A DNA stretch of 64,000 nt from Methylobacterium thuringiense (lineage in GTDB: Bacteria > Pseudomonadota > Alphaproteobacteria > Rhizobiales > Beijerinckiaceae), in the NCBI RefSeq assembly GCF_022179645.1, contig NZ_BPRA01000001.1:124001-188000 (forward strand), given 5' to 3'. Each line of letters begins with the position of its first letter. Positions within the stretch are counted from its first letter, which is position 1. Both the position numbers and the translations under genes were made by a program. Below the pieces are notes generated by a model. That model ran no database searches. It worked only from the letters and a program-made list of their open reading frames with translations, and had not been told where the DNA came from. Shown here piece after piece: positions 28,457 to 37,075 of this stretch.

Positions 28457-30079
28457 TCAACCGGTCCCGGCCGGGCCATCGAAAACCTGCCGCACGCGGC
28501 GGACCAGTTCCATGCGCCGATAGGGCTTGTTGATGATCTCGAATTCGCTCCCGCCGACGCCGGAGCGTTCGAGGGAGTTTGCGGCGAAACCGGTGGTGAG
28601 CAGGATCCGGATCTTCGGTTGCCGCTCCCGGGCCGCGCGGGCAAGGCCGACGCCCGTCATCCCCCCGGGCATGATCAGATCCGAAAACAGCATGTCGATG
28701 CGCGCGTCGTTCTCCATGATGGCGATCGCATCGCGGGGGCTGTGACTCACGAGAACGTGATAACCGAAATCCTCAAGGATGATCCGGGCAGTCTCTGCGA
28801 CCTCCGCTCTGTCATCGACGACGAGGACGGTCTCGGATCCATGCCGCTCCGCGACCTTGTGGGACGGACCCGAATCGCGCTCGATGGACGCCTGGGTTGC
28901 CGGGAACAGCAGCCGCACCGTGGTTCCGCGGTCCACGTCCGAAGTGATCCGCACCGTGCCGCCGGATTGCTTGGCGAAGCCGTAGACGGTGGCGAGCCCA
29001 AGGCCGGTGCCCTTGCCTTCTTCCTTCGTTGTGAAGAACGGCTCCATCACCCGCAGCAGCACCTCCGGAGACATGCCGGTGCCGGTATCCGACACGGAGA
29101 CCTCGACATAGTTCCCCGCTTGGACGCCCTGAAGCAGGGCGGCCTGTCGGTCCTGCAGGACGAGGTTCTTCGTCTCGACCGTAACGCAGCCGCCATTCGG
29201 CATGGCATCGCGCGCATTGATCAGGACGTTGAGCAGCGCGACCTCGGCCTGTGTCGGGTCGACGCGGGCGTTCCAGAGATCGGGGGCGAGTTCGCGACGC
29301 AGTTCGACATCGTCGCCCAAGGTCCGGTCGCCGATCTCGCTCATGCCCTCGACGAGGGCGTTGAGGCTGATTGCCCGGCCTTCCAGACGCTGCTTGCGCG
29401 AGAAGGCGAGAAGCTGGTGGGTGAGCTTCGCCGCCCGATCGGTCGCCGTCCGGATCGCCTCACCAGCGCGGGCGAGGCGCGCGATATCGGGCGAACCGCT
29501 GTCGATGAGCATCTGCAGGATGTCGGTGTAGCCGCTGATCACCTGCAGGAGGTTGTTGAAGTCGTGCGCGATTCCCCCGGTCAACTGGCCGAGCGCCTCC
29601 ATCTTTTGTGCCTGATGCAGAGCCTCTTCGGCATCGCGACGGCGCGACACGTCGAGTTGCGAGGCGAAGAAATAGACGAGTTCGCCCTGCTTGTTGTGCA
29701 CGGGCGAGATGAAGAGCGCATTCCAGAACGCCGAACCGTCCTTGCGATAGTTCAGGATCTCGGTGGCGACCTCCCTGCGCTCGGCGATGGCCCGGCGCAG
29801 CTCGTCTACCGCTTCGCCATCGGTCTCAGGACCCTGCAGAAAGCGGCAGTTGCGGCCGATGACCTCGTCGTTGGCGTAGCCAGTCATCTTCGCGAAGGCG
29901 TGGTTGGCGAAGATGACCGGGTTGTCCGGCTGATGCGGATCGGTGACGATCATCGGCATCCGCGTCGTCTCGACGGCGGCGAAGAAGATGTCGGAATGCG
30001 TGTTCGACAGCTCCGCCTCGCCGCTGCCGGTCACCGACGGGTGGTGGCCGTGACCGCGCTTTTCCGGGGACTCGTACAT
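28457..30079 (-). CDS. LOV-domain hybrid histidine kinase with receiver
   Basis: Predicted blue-light sensor kinase of 540 residues. Residues 35-140 form a LOV domain with GRNCRFLQGPETD, which contains the Cys that bonds FMN in the light, and DGSAFWNALFISPVHN. HisKA follows with [16 protein letters not shown], then an ATPase domain with [14 protein letters not shown] and GTGLGLATVYGFAKQSGG. The C-terminal receiver has VLVVDDRAEVAE and FSDLIMPGGM. The ATG at 30079 has GGAG 5 bases upstream. Its promoter region has a near-match to the EcfG consensus (30152-30176), in line with known links of LOV kinases to the general stress response. The domain order matches the downstream PAS kinase, so they may be duplicates. 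Confidence 0.92.
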   Translation of the reverse strand: MYESPEKRGHGHHPSVTGSGEAELSNTHSDIFFAAVETTRMPMIVTDPHQPDNPVIFANHAFAKMTGYANDEVIGRNCRFLQGPETDGEAVDELRRAIAERREVATEILNYRKDGSAFWNALFISPVHNKQGELVYFFASQLDVSRRRDAEEALHQAQKMEALGQLTGGIAHDFNNLLQVISGYTDILQMLIDSGSPDIARLARAGEAIRTATDRAAKLTHQLLAFSRKQRLEGRAISLNALVEGMSEIGDRTLGDDVELRRELAPDLWNARVDPTQAEVALLNVLINARDAMPNGGCVTVETKNLVLQDRQAALLQGVQAGNYVEVSVSDTGTGMSPEVLLRVMEPFFTTKEEGKGTGLGLATVYGFAKQSGGTVRITSDVDRGTTVRLLFPATQASIERDSGPSHKVAERHGSETVLVVDDRAEVAETARIILEDFGYHVLVSHSPRDAIAIMENDARIDMLFSDLIMPGGMTGVGLARAARERQPKIRILLTTGFAANSLERSGVGGSEFEIINKPYRRMELVRRVRQVFDGPAGTG

Positions 30080-30499
30080 CAGGCTCCTTGGAGGTCGGTC
30101 ATCGTGATGGCCGACGGGCGGCAGGCGCTGGCACAACGAGGCATCGCACCAAACAAGGGGCCTCGTCCGATGTTCCCTCGCAAGCGGGGCCGTCGTTTCG
30201 CCCGTTGACGACCCGCGTTTCGCACGGATGCGGCCGCGAGTTTTTCTTGAGCCGCCGGAGAGTCTTTTTCAGGTCCGCCCGGCGCACGACTGCGCTAAGA
30301 TCATTGCTCCCAGGCTTGTGATTGCAGCGCAGCAGAGATTTTGCGCGACGCAGCACGAGACTGGGCAATCTTGCTGCGGATCGCGACGGGGGCTTCGCTC
30401 GTTTCGACCGCGGCGACGAAGACTCCGCCGCGACGATCCACGTGCAAGATCTTGCCGGGACCGTCGCAGAGCGGGGGCAGCCGGAGGACGACGCGTTCG
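30080..30499. other. Divergent intergenic region between LOV kinase and CoA-transferase
   Basis: About 420 bases with the candidate kinase promoter at 30152-30176 and T-rich patches at 30240-30275. The frame of the CoA-transferase is open to 30341, but the extra residues are Arg/Ser/Thr-rich and non-conserved. No other gene or RNA fold is visible. Confidence 0.45.
30152..30176 (-). promoter_or_regulatory. Candidate EcfG-type promoter of the LOV kinase
   Basis: On the minus strand, GGAAC (30176-30172), 16 bases, then TGTT (30155-30152), one base off CGTT. Transcription would start about 65 bases before the ATG at 30079. The single mismatch means chance cannot be excluded. Confidence 0.33.
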
Positions 30500-32476
30500 A
30501 TGAAGAAGAACAAGGTGATCACGGCCCAGGAGGCGATCGCGCTCATTCGTGAGAACGACGTCGTGACCACGACCGGCTTCGTCCAGAGCTGCATTCCGGA
30601 GGCGCTGCACGCCGCCCTGGAGACGCGCTTCGTCGAGACCGGCTCGCCCCGCGGCCTCACCCTGATCATGACGGCGGGCGCCGGCGACAGCAAAGGCCTC
30701 GGCACCGGGCGCCTGCACCACGACGGCCTGCTTACCCGCGTAATCGCCGCGAATTTCGGCCGGATGCCCAAGGTCGCGCAGGCCGCCGCCGAGAACCGCA
30801 TCCGCGGCTACAACCTGCCTCAGGGCGTGATCTCGCAGCTCTACCGCGCCTGCGCCGCCGGCCAGCCGGGGCTCTTCTCCAAGGTCGGACTGCACACCTA
30901 TGTCGACCCGCGCCACGGTGGGGCGAAGGTCAACGAACTGACGCAGGACGACATCGTCAAGGTCGTCGACGTCGATGGTGACGAGTGGCTGTTCTACACC
31001 GCCACCAAGATCGACGTGGCCTTCATCCGCGCGACCTCCGCCGATCCCTCAGGCAATCTCAGCTACGAGAAGGAGGCGCTGACGCTCGATTGCCTCGCGC
31101 AGGCCATGGCCGCGCGCAACAACGGCGGCATCGTCATCGCCCAGGTCGAGCGCATCGTCGACGACGGCTACCTGCTGCCGAAGGACGTGCGCGTGCCCGG
31201 CATCCTCGTCGATTGCGTCGTGGTCGCCGAGCCCGAGATGCACCGCATGAACTACGGCGTCGTCTACGACGCGGCGCTCGCGGGTGAGATCCGCGTTCCG
31301 GTAACCGGCATCAAGCGGATGCCATTGAACGAGCGTAAGATCATCGCTCGCCGCGCCGCCTTCGAACTGCCGCCGAACGGCGTGGTCAACCTCGGCGTCG
31401 GCGCGCCCGAGGGCATCTCCTCCGTCGCGAACGAAGAGAAGATCACCCCCTACATCACCCTGACCACCGAGGCTGGCGCCGTCGGCGGCGTGCTCGCCAG
31501 CGGGTCGAGCTTCGGCGCCGCGACGAACGCCGACTGCATCATCGACCAGAACCAGATGTTCGACTTCTACGACGGCGGCGGCCTCGACATGACCTGCCTC
31601 GGCATGGCCGAGTGCGACGAAGCCGGCAACGTCAACACCTCGAAGTTCGGCGGCAAGCTCAACGGCTGCGGCGGCTTCATCAACATCAGCCAGAACGCCC
31701 GCAGCGTCGTCTTCGCCGGCACCTTCACCGCCGGCGGCCTCGAGATTGCAGTCGATGCAGGGCAAGTGAAGATCGTCAAGGAAGGCAAGGCGAAAAAATT
31801 CGTCACCCAGGTCCAGCAGAACACTTTCAGCGGCCCCTACGCCGTGCAGAAGTCGCAGCCGGTAATCTACGTGACCGAGCGCTGCGTCTTCCAGCTCACC
31901 CCGGAGGGGCTGGAGCTGATCGAGGTGGCGCCCGGCATCGACATCGAGCGCGACATCCTCCCGCACATGGATTTCAAGCCGGTGATCCGGAACCCGGTGC
32001 CGATGGATCCGCGCATCTTCCGCGAGGAGCCGATGGAGCTGGCCTCCGACCTGCTCAACCTCGATCTGAAGGACCGCGTGAGCTACGATCCGGAGCGCAA
32101 CCTGCTCTTCATCAACCTCGAGGGCTGGTACTGCCGCGTGAAGAGCGACATGGACGAGCTGCGGCTCACCATCGTCGGCGCTTGCAAGAAGGCCGGCCAG
32201 CGCGTCAACTCCGTCGTCAACCACGACGGCTTCCGGCTCAACGAAAGCCTCTACGACGACTATGCTGGCATGATCCAATATCTCTCGGCGAACTATTACC
32301 AGACCACCACCCGTTACGCGACCAGCGCCTTCCTCCGATTGAAAATGGAGGAGGCCTTGAACAAGCGCGGCGTGGCCCCCCACGTCTTCGAGCGCAAGGA
32401 GGAGGCCCACGCCTTCCTCGGCAACGTCGACAAGAAGGCGCGCAAGATGATCTCGCCCGCGGTGGCGACCGAGTGA
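30500..32476 (+). CDS. Acyl-CoA:acetate/3-ketoacid CoA-transferase with C-terminal extension
   Basis: Family I CoA-transferase with both alpha and beta halves in one chain, as in YdiF and propionate CoA-transferase; moves CoA between short-chain acids. The alpha half starts VITAQEAIALIRENDVVTTT and contains RLHHDGLL and SQLYRACAAGQPG. The beta half has NLGVGAPEGISSVANEE, and TTEAGAVGGV holds the catalytic Glu. GGGLDMTCLGMAECDEAGNV is also typical. The domain normally ends near residue 515; here about 140 more residues follow (LFINLEGWYC, VVNHDGFRLNES, TSAFLRLKMEEA), a C-terminal domain seen in some proteobacterial members whose role is unclear. The ATG at 30500 has GGAGGA about 11 bases upstream. 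It is a single gene, convergent with the oxygenase. Confidence 0.9.
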   Translation: MKKNKVITAQEAIALIRENDVVTTTGFVQSCIPEALHAALETRFVETGSPRGLTLIMTAGAGDSKGLGTGRLHHDGLLTRVIAANFGRMPKVAQAAAENRIRGYNLPQGVISQLYRACAAGQPGLFSKVGLHTYVDPRHGGAKVNELTQDDIVKVVDVDGDEWLFYTATKIDVAFIRATSADPSGNLSYEKEALTLDCLAQAMAARNNGGIVIAQVERIVDDGYLLPKDVRVPGILVDCVVVAEPEMHRMNYGVVYDAALAGEIRVPVTGIKRMPLNERKIIARRAAFELPPNGVVNLGVGAPEGISSVANEEKITPYITLTTEAGAVGGVLASGSSFGAATNADCIIDQNQMFDFYDGGGLDMTCLGMAECDEAGNVNTSKFGGKLNGCGGFINISQNARSVVFAGTFTAGGLEIAVDAGQVKIVKEGKAKKFVTQVQQNTFSGPYAVQKSQPVIYVTERCVFQLTPEGLELIEVAPGIDIERDILPHMDFKPVIRNPVPMDPRIFREEPMELASDLLNLDLKDRVSYDPERNLLFINLEGWYCRVKSDMDELRLTIVGACKKAGQRVNSVVNHDGFRLNESLYDDYAGMIQYLSANYYQTTTRYATSAFLRLKMEEALNKRGVAPHVFERKEEAHAFLGNVDKKARKMISPAVATE

Positions 32477-32504
32477 AGCTGGCGCAGTCGGTGCCCGGCC
32501 GAGT

Positions 32505-33188
32505 TCAGTCGTCGACTTCGGCGCGCGCGTTGAAAGACAGGGAGCGCCGCTCGCCGCTGCCTCGGAACGGCTCGACGCCATGGAGCAGCCAAGCCGGAAA
32601 GGTGTAGAGCACGCCGACGTCGGGCGGCACGCTGAGGAGCGTCCTGGCAAACCTCTGCTTGCCGCCGGTCAGGAAGTTGAGATAGCCGGCTTGGCGCCCG
32701 GAGATGTAAGTCTTGTTCAAGTCTTTGTCCCGTGGCGGCTCGGGCGACTTGAGATAAAGTACGCCGGACAGATCTCCGGAATGGAAATGCACCGGGCTCG
32801 GCGTGCCGGCATACTGGCTGACGACCCAGATCCGGTCGATCTCGATGCGCTTGGGACCCACACCCTCGGCCATCAGGACATATCTGCGGATCCTGTCCTC
32901 GATGACCGCCGCTAGAGAAGCGTCTCCACCGGCGCAGGCGATGTCGGGCGGAACCAGGAACTCGGAGGCACCGGACGCGGTATGGCGATCGGCGAAAGCG
33001 TTGATGCGCGACAGGAGGTCGGGCGACACGCGCGTCCGTCCGATCATCGGCCCGAACGGCGACAGCACCTCCATGGCTGGATCGCCGTCGTCGCTGCCTG
33101 TCGGCACCATCTCCGCTTCGTATTTGCGCAGGGCACGCGTTTTGAGTGCGATGGCCCGATTGCGGAAGGTCTCTCCCTGGCTGGTCAT
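32505..33188 (-). CDS. 2-oxoglutarate/Fe(II) oxygenase-like protein
   Basis: 227-residue protein resembling the putative 2OG-Fe(II) oxygenases of the prolyl-hydroxylase type. The first iron ligands are probably in PVHFHSGDLSGVLYL (H-x-H-x-x-D). The distal His is in FPAWLLHGVEPFRGSGERRS, where the Arg would bind 2-oxoglutarate. The N-terminal part carries no motif that I recognise. The start at 33188 has AGGAG 5 bases upstream. It is convergent with the CoA-transferase gene (28-base gap). Substrate unknown. Confidence 0.78.
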   Translation of the reverse strand: MTSQGETFRNRAIALKTRALRKYEAEMVPTGSDDGDPAMEVLSPFGPMIGRTRVSPDLLSRINAFADRHTASGASEFLVPPDIACAGGDASLAAVIEDRIRRYVLMAEGVGPKRIEIDRIWVVSQYAGTPSPVHFHSGDLSGVLYLKSPEPPRDKDLNKTYISGRQAGYLNFLTGGKQRFARTLLSVPPDVGVLYTFPAWLLHGVEPFRGSGERRSLSFNARAEVDD

Positions 33189-33398
33189 GGGGACTCCTGC
33201 GGCGGCCGTCGACAGCCGGCCAAGCGAATGTCTGGCACGCACTCCGCCGTGTTCAGACTGTCATAGCGCCATGCCGTCCGGACCGGGCGAGATAACCGGA
33301 AGGTCGGCGCCCGACCAATCCGCATTGCCCTCGATGACCGACGCACGGCCATGGAAGCGTCGAGGCGGGCGATCCGAGGACACTGCGTAGGCCGTCGA

Positions 33399-34601
33399 TC
33401 AGGCAAACGTCCTTCGCGGATCGAAGGCATCCCGCACGGCCTCACCCGCGAAAACCAGCAAACTCAGCATCGCCGACACGACGAAGAAGCCGGTCAGCCC
33501 GAGCCAGGGCGCGTTGATGTTGTCCTTGCCCTGCGCCAGCAGCTCACCGAGCGAGGCCGAGCCAGGCGGCAGACCGAAGCCGAGGAAGTCGAGGGAGGTG
33601 AGGGTGGTGATCGAGCCGTTGAGGATGAACGGCAGGAAGGTCAGCGTCGCCACCATGGCGTTCGGCAGCAGATGGCGGGTCATGATCGCCACGTTGGAAA
33701 GGCCGAGAGCCCGGGCGGCGCGGACGTATTCGAAGTTCCGGGCTCGCAGGAACTCGGCGCGGACGACGCCGACGAGGGCGGTCCAGGCGAACAGCGTCAG
33801 GATGCCGAGCAGGGTGAAGAAGCTCGGGGCCAGGAAAGCCGACATGATGATGATCAGGTAGAGCGTCGGCACCGCACTCCAGATCTCGATGACGCGCTGG
33901 AAGATCAGGTCGGTCCAGCCGCCGAAGAAACCCTGCACGGCCCCCGCGATTACGCCTACAACCGACGAGACCAGGGCGAGCGCCAAGCCGAACAGCACCG
34001 AAATCCGAAAACCGTAGATGATGCGGGCGAGCACGTCCCGCGAGGCGTTGTCGGTGCCGAGCCAGTGTTTTTCGATATCCTGGCATCCGAACTGTCGACC
34101 TTCGACCTTCACGCCCGCCCGCTCGGCGACCGGACGACACTGTTCATCGGTCAGGTTCCAGGTCGGCGGCGAGGGCGACGGCGTCGGCAGGTCGCTCATG
34201 AAGGTGTTGTAGGAATACGGGATGGGCGGCCAGAGCGCCCATCCATTCTCCTCAATTTCCTTCTTGGTCTCCGGCGCGCGATAATCGGTCTGCGCAAGGA
34301 AACCACCGAATTTCTCGTCCGGGTAATCGACGAAGACCGGGTAGAGCCACTCGCCCTTGTAGGACACGAAGATCGGTCGGTCGTTGGCGATGAATTCCGC
34401 GAACAGGCTGACCACAAACAGGATCAGGAACAGCACGGCCGACCACGAGCCGCGCCGGTTCTTCCAAAAATTCGCGAGGCGGCGCCGGTTGATCGGCGAA
34501 AGCCCGCGCCGCGTTTCAGGCTGAAGCAGCCGGATCTGCGGCGCGTTGGCGGGCGCAGTGACCGGGACCGCGTCGGCCTGCGGGCGCGGAACCTCGTTCA
34601 T
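33399..34601 (-). CDS. yejE: ABC transporter permease, YejE/DppC type
   Basis: Inner-membrane permease for peptide-type ABC importers, 400 residues. The N-terminal part carries the membrane helix SAVLFLILFVVSLFAEFIAN, then a long YejE-specific periplasmic loop (NGWALWPPIPYSYNTF, the DNASRDVLAR block). The C-terminal permease domain has five helices and the coupling loop EFLRARNFEYVRAARALGLS. The final LDFLGFGLPPG segment is typical. The start at 34601 (MNEVPRPQ) skips an Arg-rich stretch open to 34781. The YejA, YejB and YejF partners are not in the window: upstream is a DUF4112 gene and downstream nothing on this strand until the oxygenase. Confidence 0.88.
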   Translation of the reverse strand: MNEVPRPQADAVPVTAPANAPQIRLLQPETRRGLSPINRRRLANFWKNRRGSWSAVLFLILFVVSLFAEFIANDRPIFVSYKGEWLYPVFVDYPDEKFGGFLAQTDYRAPETKKEIEENGWALWPPIPYSYNTFMSDLPTPSPSPPTWNLTDEQCRPVAERAGVKVEGRQFGCQDIEKHWLGTDNASRDVLARIIYGFRISVLFGLALALVSSVVGVIAGAVQGFFGGWTDLIFQRVIEIWSAVPTLYLIIIMSAFLAPSFFTLLGILTLFAWTALVGVVRAEFLRARNFEYVRAARALGLSNVAIMTRHLLPNAMVATLTFLPFILNGSITTLTSLDFLGFGLPPGSASLGELLAQGKDNINAPWLGLTGFFVVSAMLSLLVFAGEAVRDAFDPRRTFA

Positions 34602-34629
34602 CGGATAGCGGCCTCGGCGGGGGGACGGA

Positions 34630-35100
34630 TCAATCGAGATGCGTCGCCGTGCCCTCGATCTCGTTCGGCCGCAAGGTACCCTTTTTCTCGAGATGCTTGC
34701 GCAGCAGGCGGACGTTGCGACGATTGGCCTTGAAGGCCGCATCGAAAATATCGCCCGCCAGCGGTACGGCGCCCACGGCACCGTCGAAAGCCACGTTGCC
34801 CATCATGCGCCAGACCAGCCAGCGCGGGGCGCCGAGGCGCCTTGCCTCGTAGACGATGTAGGAGGCGATCGCCATGCCGGCGATGTCCCCGATCACCGGC
34901 ACGAGGCCGATCACCGCATCGAGCCCAACTCTGCGGTTGGTGCCCGGTATCTGGAAGGCCGTGTCCATCACGTGCGCGAGCTGTTCCAGCCGCAGGAGAC
35001 TGGCTTCCGTCCCCGTGTCGGTGAAGCGGCGGAGGTCTGCCGCGCCGAGAGGCTCGGCGAAGACCGTGCGCGAAGTGCGGGGTGTATCGGTTGCGCTCAT
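34630..35100 (-). CDS. DUF4112 domain-containing protein
   Basis: 156-residue protein. The domain reads LAHVMDTAFQIPGTNRRVGL, DAVIGLVPVIGDIAGMAIAS and LVWRMMGNVAFDGAVGAVPL, with two or three hydrophobic helices, and then FDAAFKANRRNVRLLRKHLE. This is the DUF4112 pattern; its function is unknown but it is membrane-associated. It ends 28 bases before yejE on the same strand, so the two may share a transcript. Confidence 0.88.
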   Translation of the reverse strand: MSATDTPRTSRTVFAEPLGAADLRRFTDTGTEASLLRLEQLAHVMDTAFQIPGTNRRVGLDAVIGLVPVIGDIAGMAIASYIVYEARRLGAPRWLVWRMMGNVAFDGAVGAVPLAGDIFDAAFKANRRNVRLLRKHLEKKGTLRPNEIEGTATHLD

Positions 35101-35166
35101 GAAGAAGGATGTGGCCCACGATCCGTGTCACGACAAGGAAGGGCCAACCGCCGGCACGAATATTCA

Positions 35167-36312
35167 TCACGCGGCCTGCGTGCAGCGCGGGAGCCGAGCG
35201 AGCGCCGTGTCCAGCGTCTCGTCCGTCTTGGCAAAGCAGAAGCGCACGAGGTTCTTCACGCTGCCGCTTTCGTAGAAGGCGCTGACGGGTATCGCGGCGA
35301 CCCCATGCTCCCGCACCAGAGCCTCACAAAAGGCGACGTCGTCGGCCCCGGCGCCAAGATCGATGTTTAGAAAGTACGTTGCCGCGCTCGGCAGCACGGT
35401 GAAGCCGAGATCCGAAAGCCCGGAAGCCAGCCGGTTCCGTGAGCGGGCGAGTCCGGCACGCATGTCGGTAAAATAGGACAAGTCCTTTGCCAGGCCGTAG
35501 GCTACCGCCTCCTGCAGGTTCGGCGGCGTCGTGAAGGTGAGGAACTGGTGGGCGCGGGACAGCACGCGCATCAACGGCCGCGGCGCCATCACCAGTCCGA
35601 CCTTCCAACCGGTCAGGCTGAAGATTTTTCCTGCCGAGCCGATCTTGATCGTACGCTCGCGCATCCCCGGCAGCGCCATGAGAGGGCGATGACGGGCACC
35701 GTCGAAGATCACGTGCTCCCAAACCTCGTCGCAGAGAGCGACCGCATCGAAGCGCCGACAATAGCCGGCAAGCCGCGCGAGGTCGGCCTCCGCGAACGCC
35801 GTCGCGGAGGGATTCAACGGATTGTTCAGGATGACGAGCCGGGTCTTCTCGGAGAAGGCGGCGGACAGCGCCTCGTCGTCGATGCCGAAATGCGGCGGCG
35901 TCAACGTCACGAACCGCGGTACGCCGCCGGCCCGGCGTACCAGCGGTAGGTAGGCGTCGTACATCGGCTCGAACAGCACGACTTCGTCGCCGGGCTCGAT
36001 CAACGCGAAGATCGCGCCGGCCAGCGCTTCCGTGGCACCGGAGGTCACCATCACCTCCGTCTCCGGATCGAGGTCGAGGCCCTGGTGCCGGCCGTAATGC
36101 GCCGCGATGGCTTCGCGAAGCGAGGGCAGCCCCATCATCGGCGGATACTGGTTGTAGCCGTTGCGAAGCGCGTCAGCCGCCACTTCGCGCACGTCGTCCG
36201 GCCCCGGATCGTCTGGAAAGCCCTGGCCGAGATTGATCGCCTGATGCTTGCGGGCGAGCCGCGACATCGTCTCGAACACCGTGACAGGAAGATCGGAAAA
36301 GACGGGATTCAT
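35167..36312 (-). CDS. PLP-dependent aminotransferase, class I/II (YbdL/kynurenine-type)
   Basis: 381-residue fold I aminotransferase. INLGQGFPDDPGPDDVR and NQYPPMMGLPSLREAIA mark the N-terminus; VTSGATEALAGAIF is the cofactor-binding Gly-rich segment; NNPLNPSATAF and CDEVWEHVIFDG hold the Asn and Asp that contact PLP. The Schiff-base lysine is in IGSAGKIFSLTGWKVG. RFCFAKTDETL has the C-terminal Arg that binds the substrate carboxylate. The pattern fits methionine or kynurenine-oxoglutarate aminotransferases. It is transcribed away from the candidate small-RNA locus. Substrate preference cannot be read. Confidence 0.92.
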   Translation of the reverse strand: MNPVFSDLPVTVFETMSRLARKHQAINLGQGFPDDPGPDDVREVAADALRNGYNQYPPMMGLPSLREAIAAHYGRHQGLDLDPETEVMVTSGATEALAGAIFALIEPGDEVVLFEPMYDAYLPLVRRAGGVPRFVTLTPPHFGIDDEALSAAFSEKTRLVILNNPLNPSATAFAEADLARLAGYCRRFDAVALCDEVWEHVIFDGARHRPLMALPGMRERTIKIGSAGKIFSLTGWKVGLVMAPRPLMRVLSRAHQFLTFTTPPNLQEAVAYGLAKDLSYFTDMRAGLARSRNRLASGLSDLGFTVLPSAATYFLNIDLGAGADDVAFCEALVREHGVAAIPVSAFYESGSVKNLVRFCFAKTDETLDTALARLPRCTQAA

Positions 36313-36457
36313 GCGACCGGATCGAAGGGAACGAGGGCCGCTCGTGGTCCTCTCGCCGCGTCAAGACGACGACCCGATACCACGCGGGGATATCCTGGCA
36401 AAACGTGCGGGATCGCACATGACTTCCGGGTCGCGCAGGCTCCGGGGCTGACGAATG

Positions 36458-36483
36458 TTGACAATCGTCAGTCGTGATACAAT
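36458..36483 (+). promoter_or_regulatory. Sigma-70-like promoter before the candidate small RNA
   Basis: TTGACA at 36458-36463 and TACAAT at 36478-36483 preceded by TG one base upstream (36475-36476), an extended -10. The spacer is only 14 bases, short for a normal -35/-10 pair, so the extended -10 would have to carry the activity. Expected start of transcription is near 36490. Confidence 0.4.
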
Positions 36484-36489
36484 TCTCGA

Positions 36490-36600
36490 CCCACGGCCGG
36501 CCGGCGGTCGCTTGACGGGAACTCCGCCCCCTCGTTCCTGGCGAACGGTCGTCGGTCCGGTTGTATCGAAAAGGCCATCGCTTCGTGCGGTGGCCTTTTT
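36490..36600 (+). ncRNA. Candidate small RNA of about 110 nt
   Basis: Between an extended -10 promoter and a strong Rho-independent terminator lies a stretch with no plausible ORF; the reading frame across it (36455-36706) is Pro/Arg/Ser-rich and runs through the terminator. A transcript of about 110 bases would contain the complementary-looking GGCCGGCCGG patch near 36495 and the terminator hairpin. I do not recognise a known family. An alternative is a terminated leader for the small ORF at 36640. Confidence 0.4.
36573..36600 (+). terminator. Rho-independent terminator (UUCG-like loop)
   Basis: Stem GGCCATCGC (36573-36581) pairs with GCGGTGGCC (36587-36595) with one G-T wobble; loop TTCGT; five T follow (36596-36600). 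Four A precede the stem, so it could also work weakly in reverse. No plus-strand gene ends nearby, which is why a small RNA is proposed. Confidence 0.8.
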
Positions 36601-36639
36601 GCTGTCTGCATCGGCAACAGGATCGGCTACGAACTCGCC

Positions 36640-36786
36640 ATGCGGATCCGCACCTCGCTCTTTATGGCACTCGGCGTCGGCATACTCGGTGTCGGGCTTC
36701 GCGTAGCGATTCCGGTGGCTCCGGTAGACGACGCATTTAGCGACGTCATCCGCTTCTACCGCACCCTCGAACCGGCTGCGCGATAG
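36640..36786 (+). CDS. Possible small membrane protein (48 aa)
   Basis: ATG at 36640 opens a 48-codon frame beginning MRIRTSLFMALGVGILGVGL, a basic start plus a hydrophobic helix like a signal or membrane anchor, then DDAFSDVIRFYRTLEPAAR before a TAG. The ribosome site is weak. Charge and hydrophobicity look protein-like, but the length gives little statistical support. It starts 40 bases after the terminator. Confidence 0.35.
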   Translation: MRIRTSLFMALGVGILGVGLRVAIPVAPVDDAFSDVIRFYRTLEPAAR

Positions 36787-37075
36787 CACCACAGGTGTTT
36801 TTGCCGGGCGCCGTGCGAAACCAGGACTAGCAACATCCGGGAAACCTGGGTGCCGTACTCACGGCGCATTGCCGGGGGAAGATGAGCATGGTCCCTCCGG
36901 CGGCTTCGACCCCACCCACGGCCGAGCCGACCGTTGTACGGACTTGAGGTTTGACGGGACGGATCCTTCGATCGAATTGCTTTCGGCCGCCGAACGGAAG
37001 CAGACTTCGACCGATGATCGAACGGGATCCGACACGAAGATTGGTTTCGAAGCGGCGCTTTGATTTGAGTCGAGG

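Larger units (their letters stand above)
36313..37075. other. Intergenic region with a candidate sRNA and a small ORF
   Basis: About 760 bases between the divergent aminotransferase and mdtA. It holds an extended -10 promoter (36458-36483), a strong terminator (36573-36600), a possible 48-codon ORF (36640-36786) and then 290 bases leading to mdtA without clear signals. Confidence 0.5.

Noticed and set aside
25811-30208. Long plus-strand ORFs opposite the two hybrid kinases
   Set aside because: Both kinases have complete domain sets; the opposite frames show only His/Arg/Asp-rich shadow sequence.
31049-32650. 533-codon ORF antisense to the CoA-transferase
   Set aside because: GC-rich codon mirror of a clear family protein; the product is Val/Asp/Leu/His repeats with no motif.
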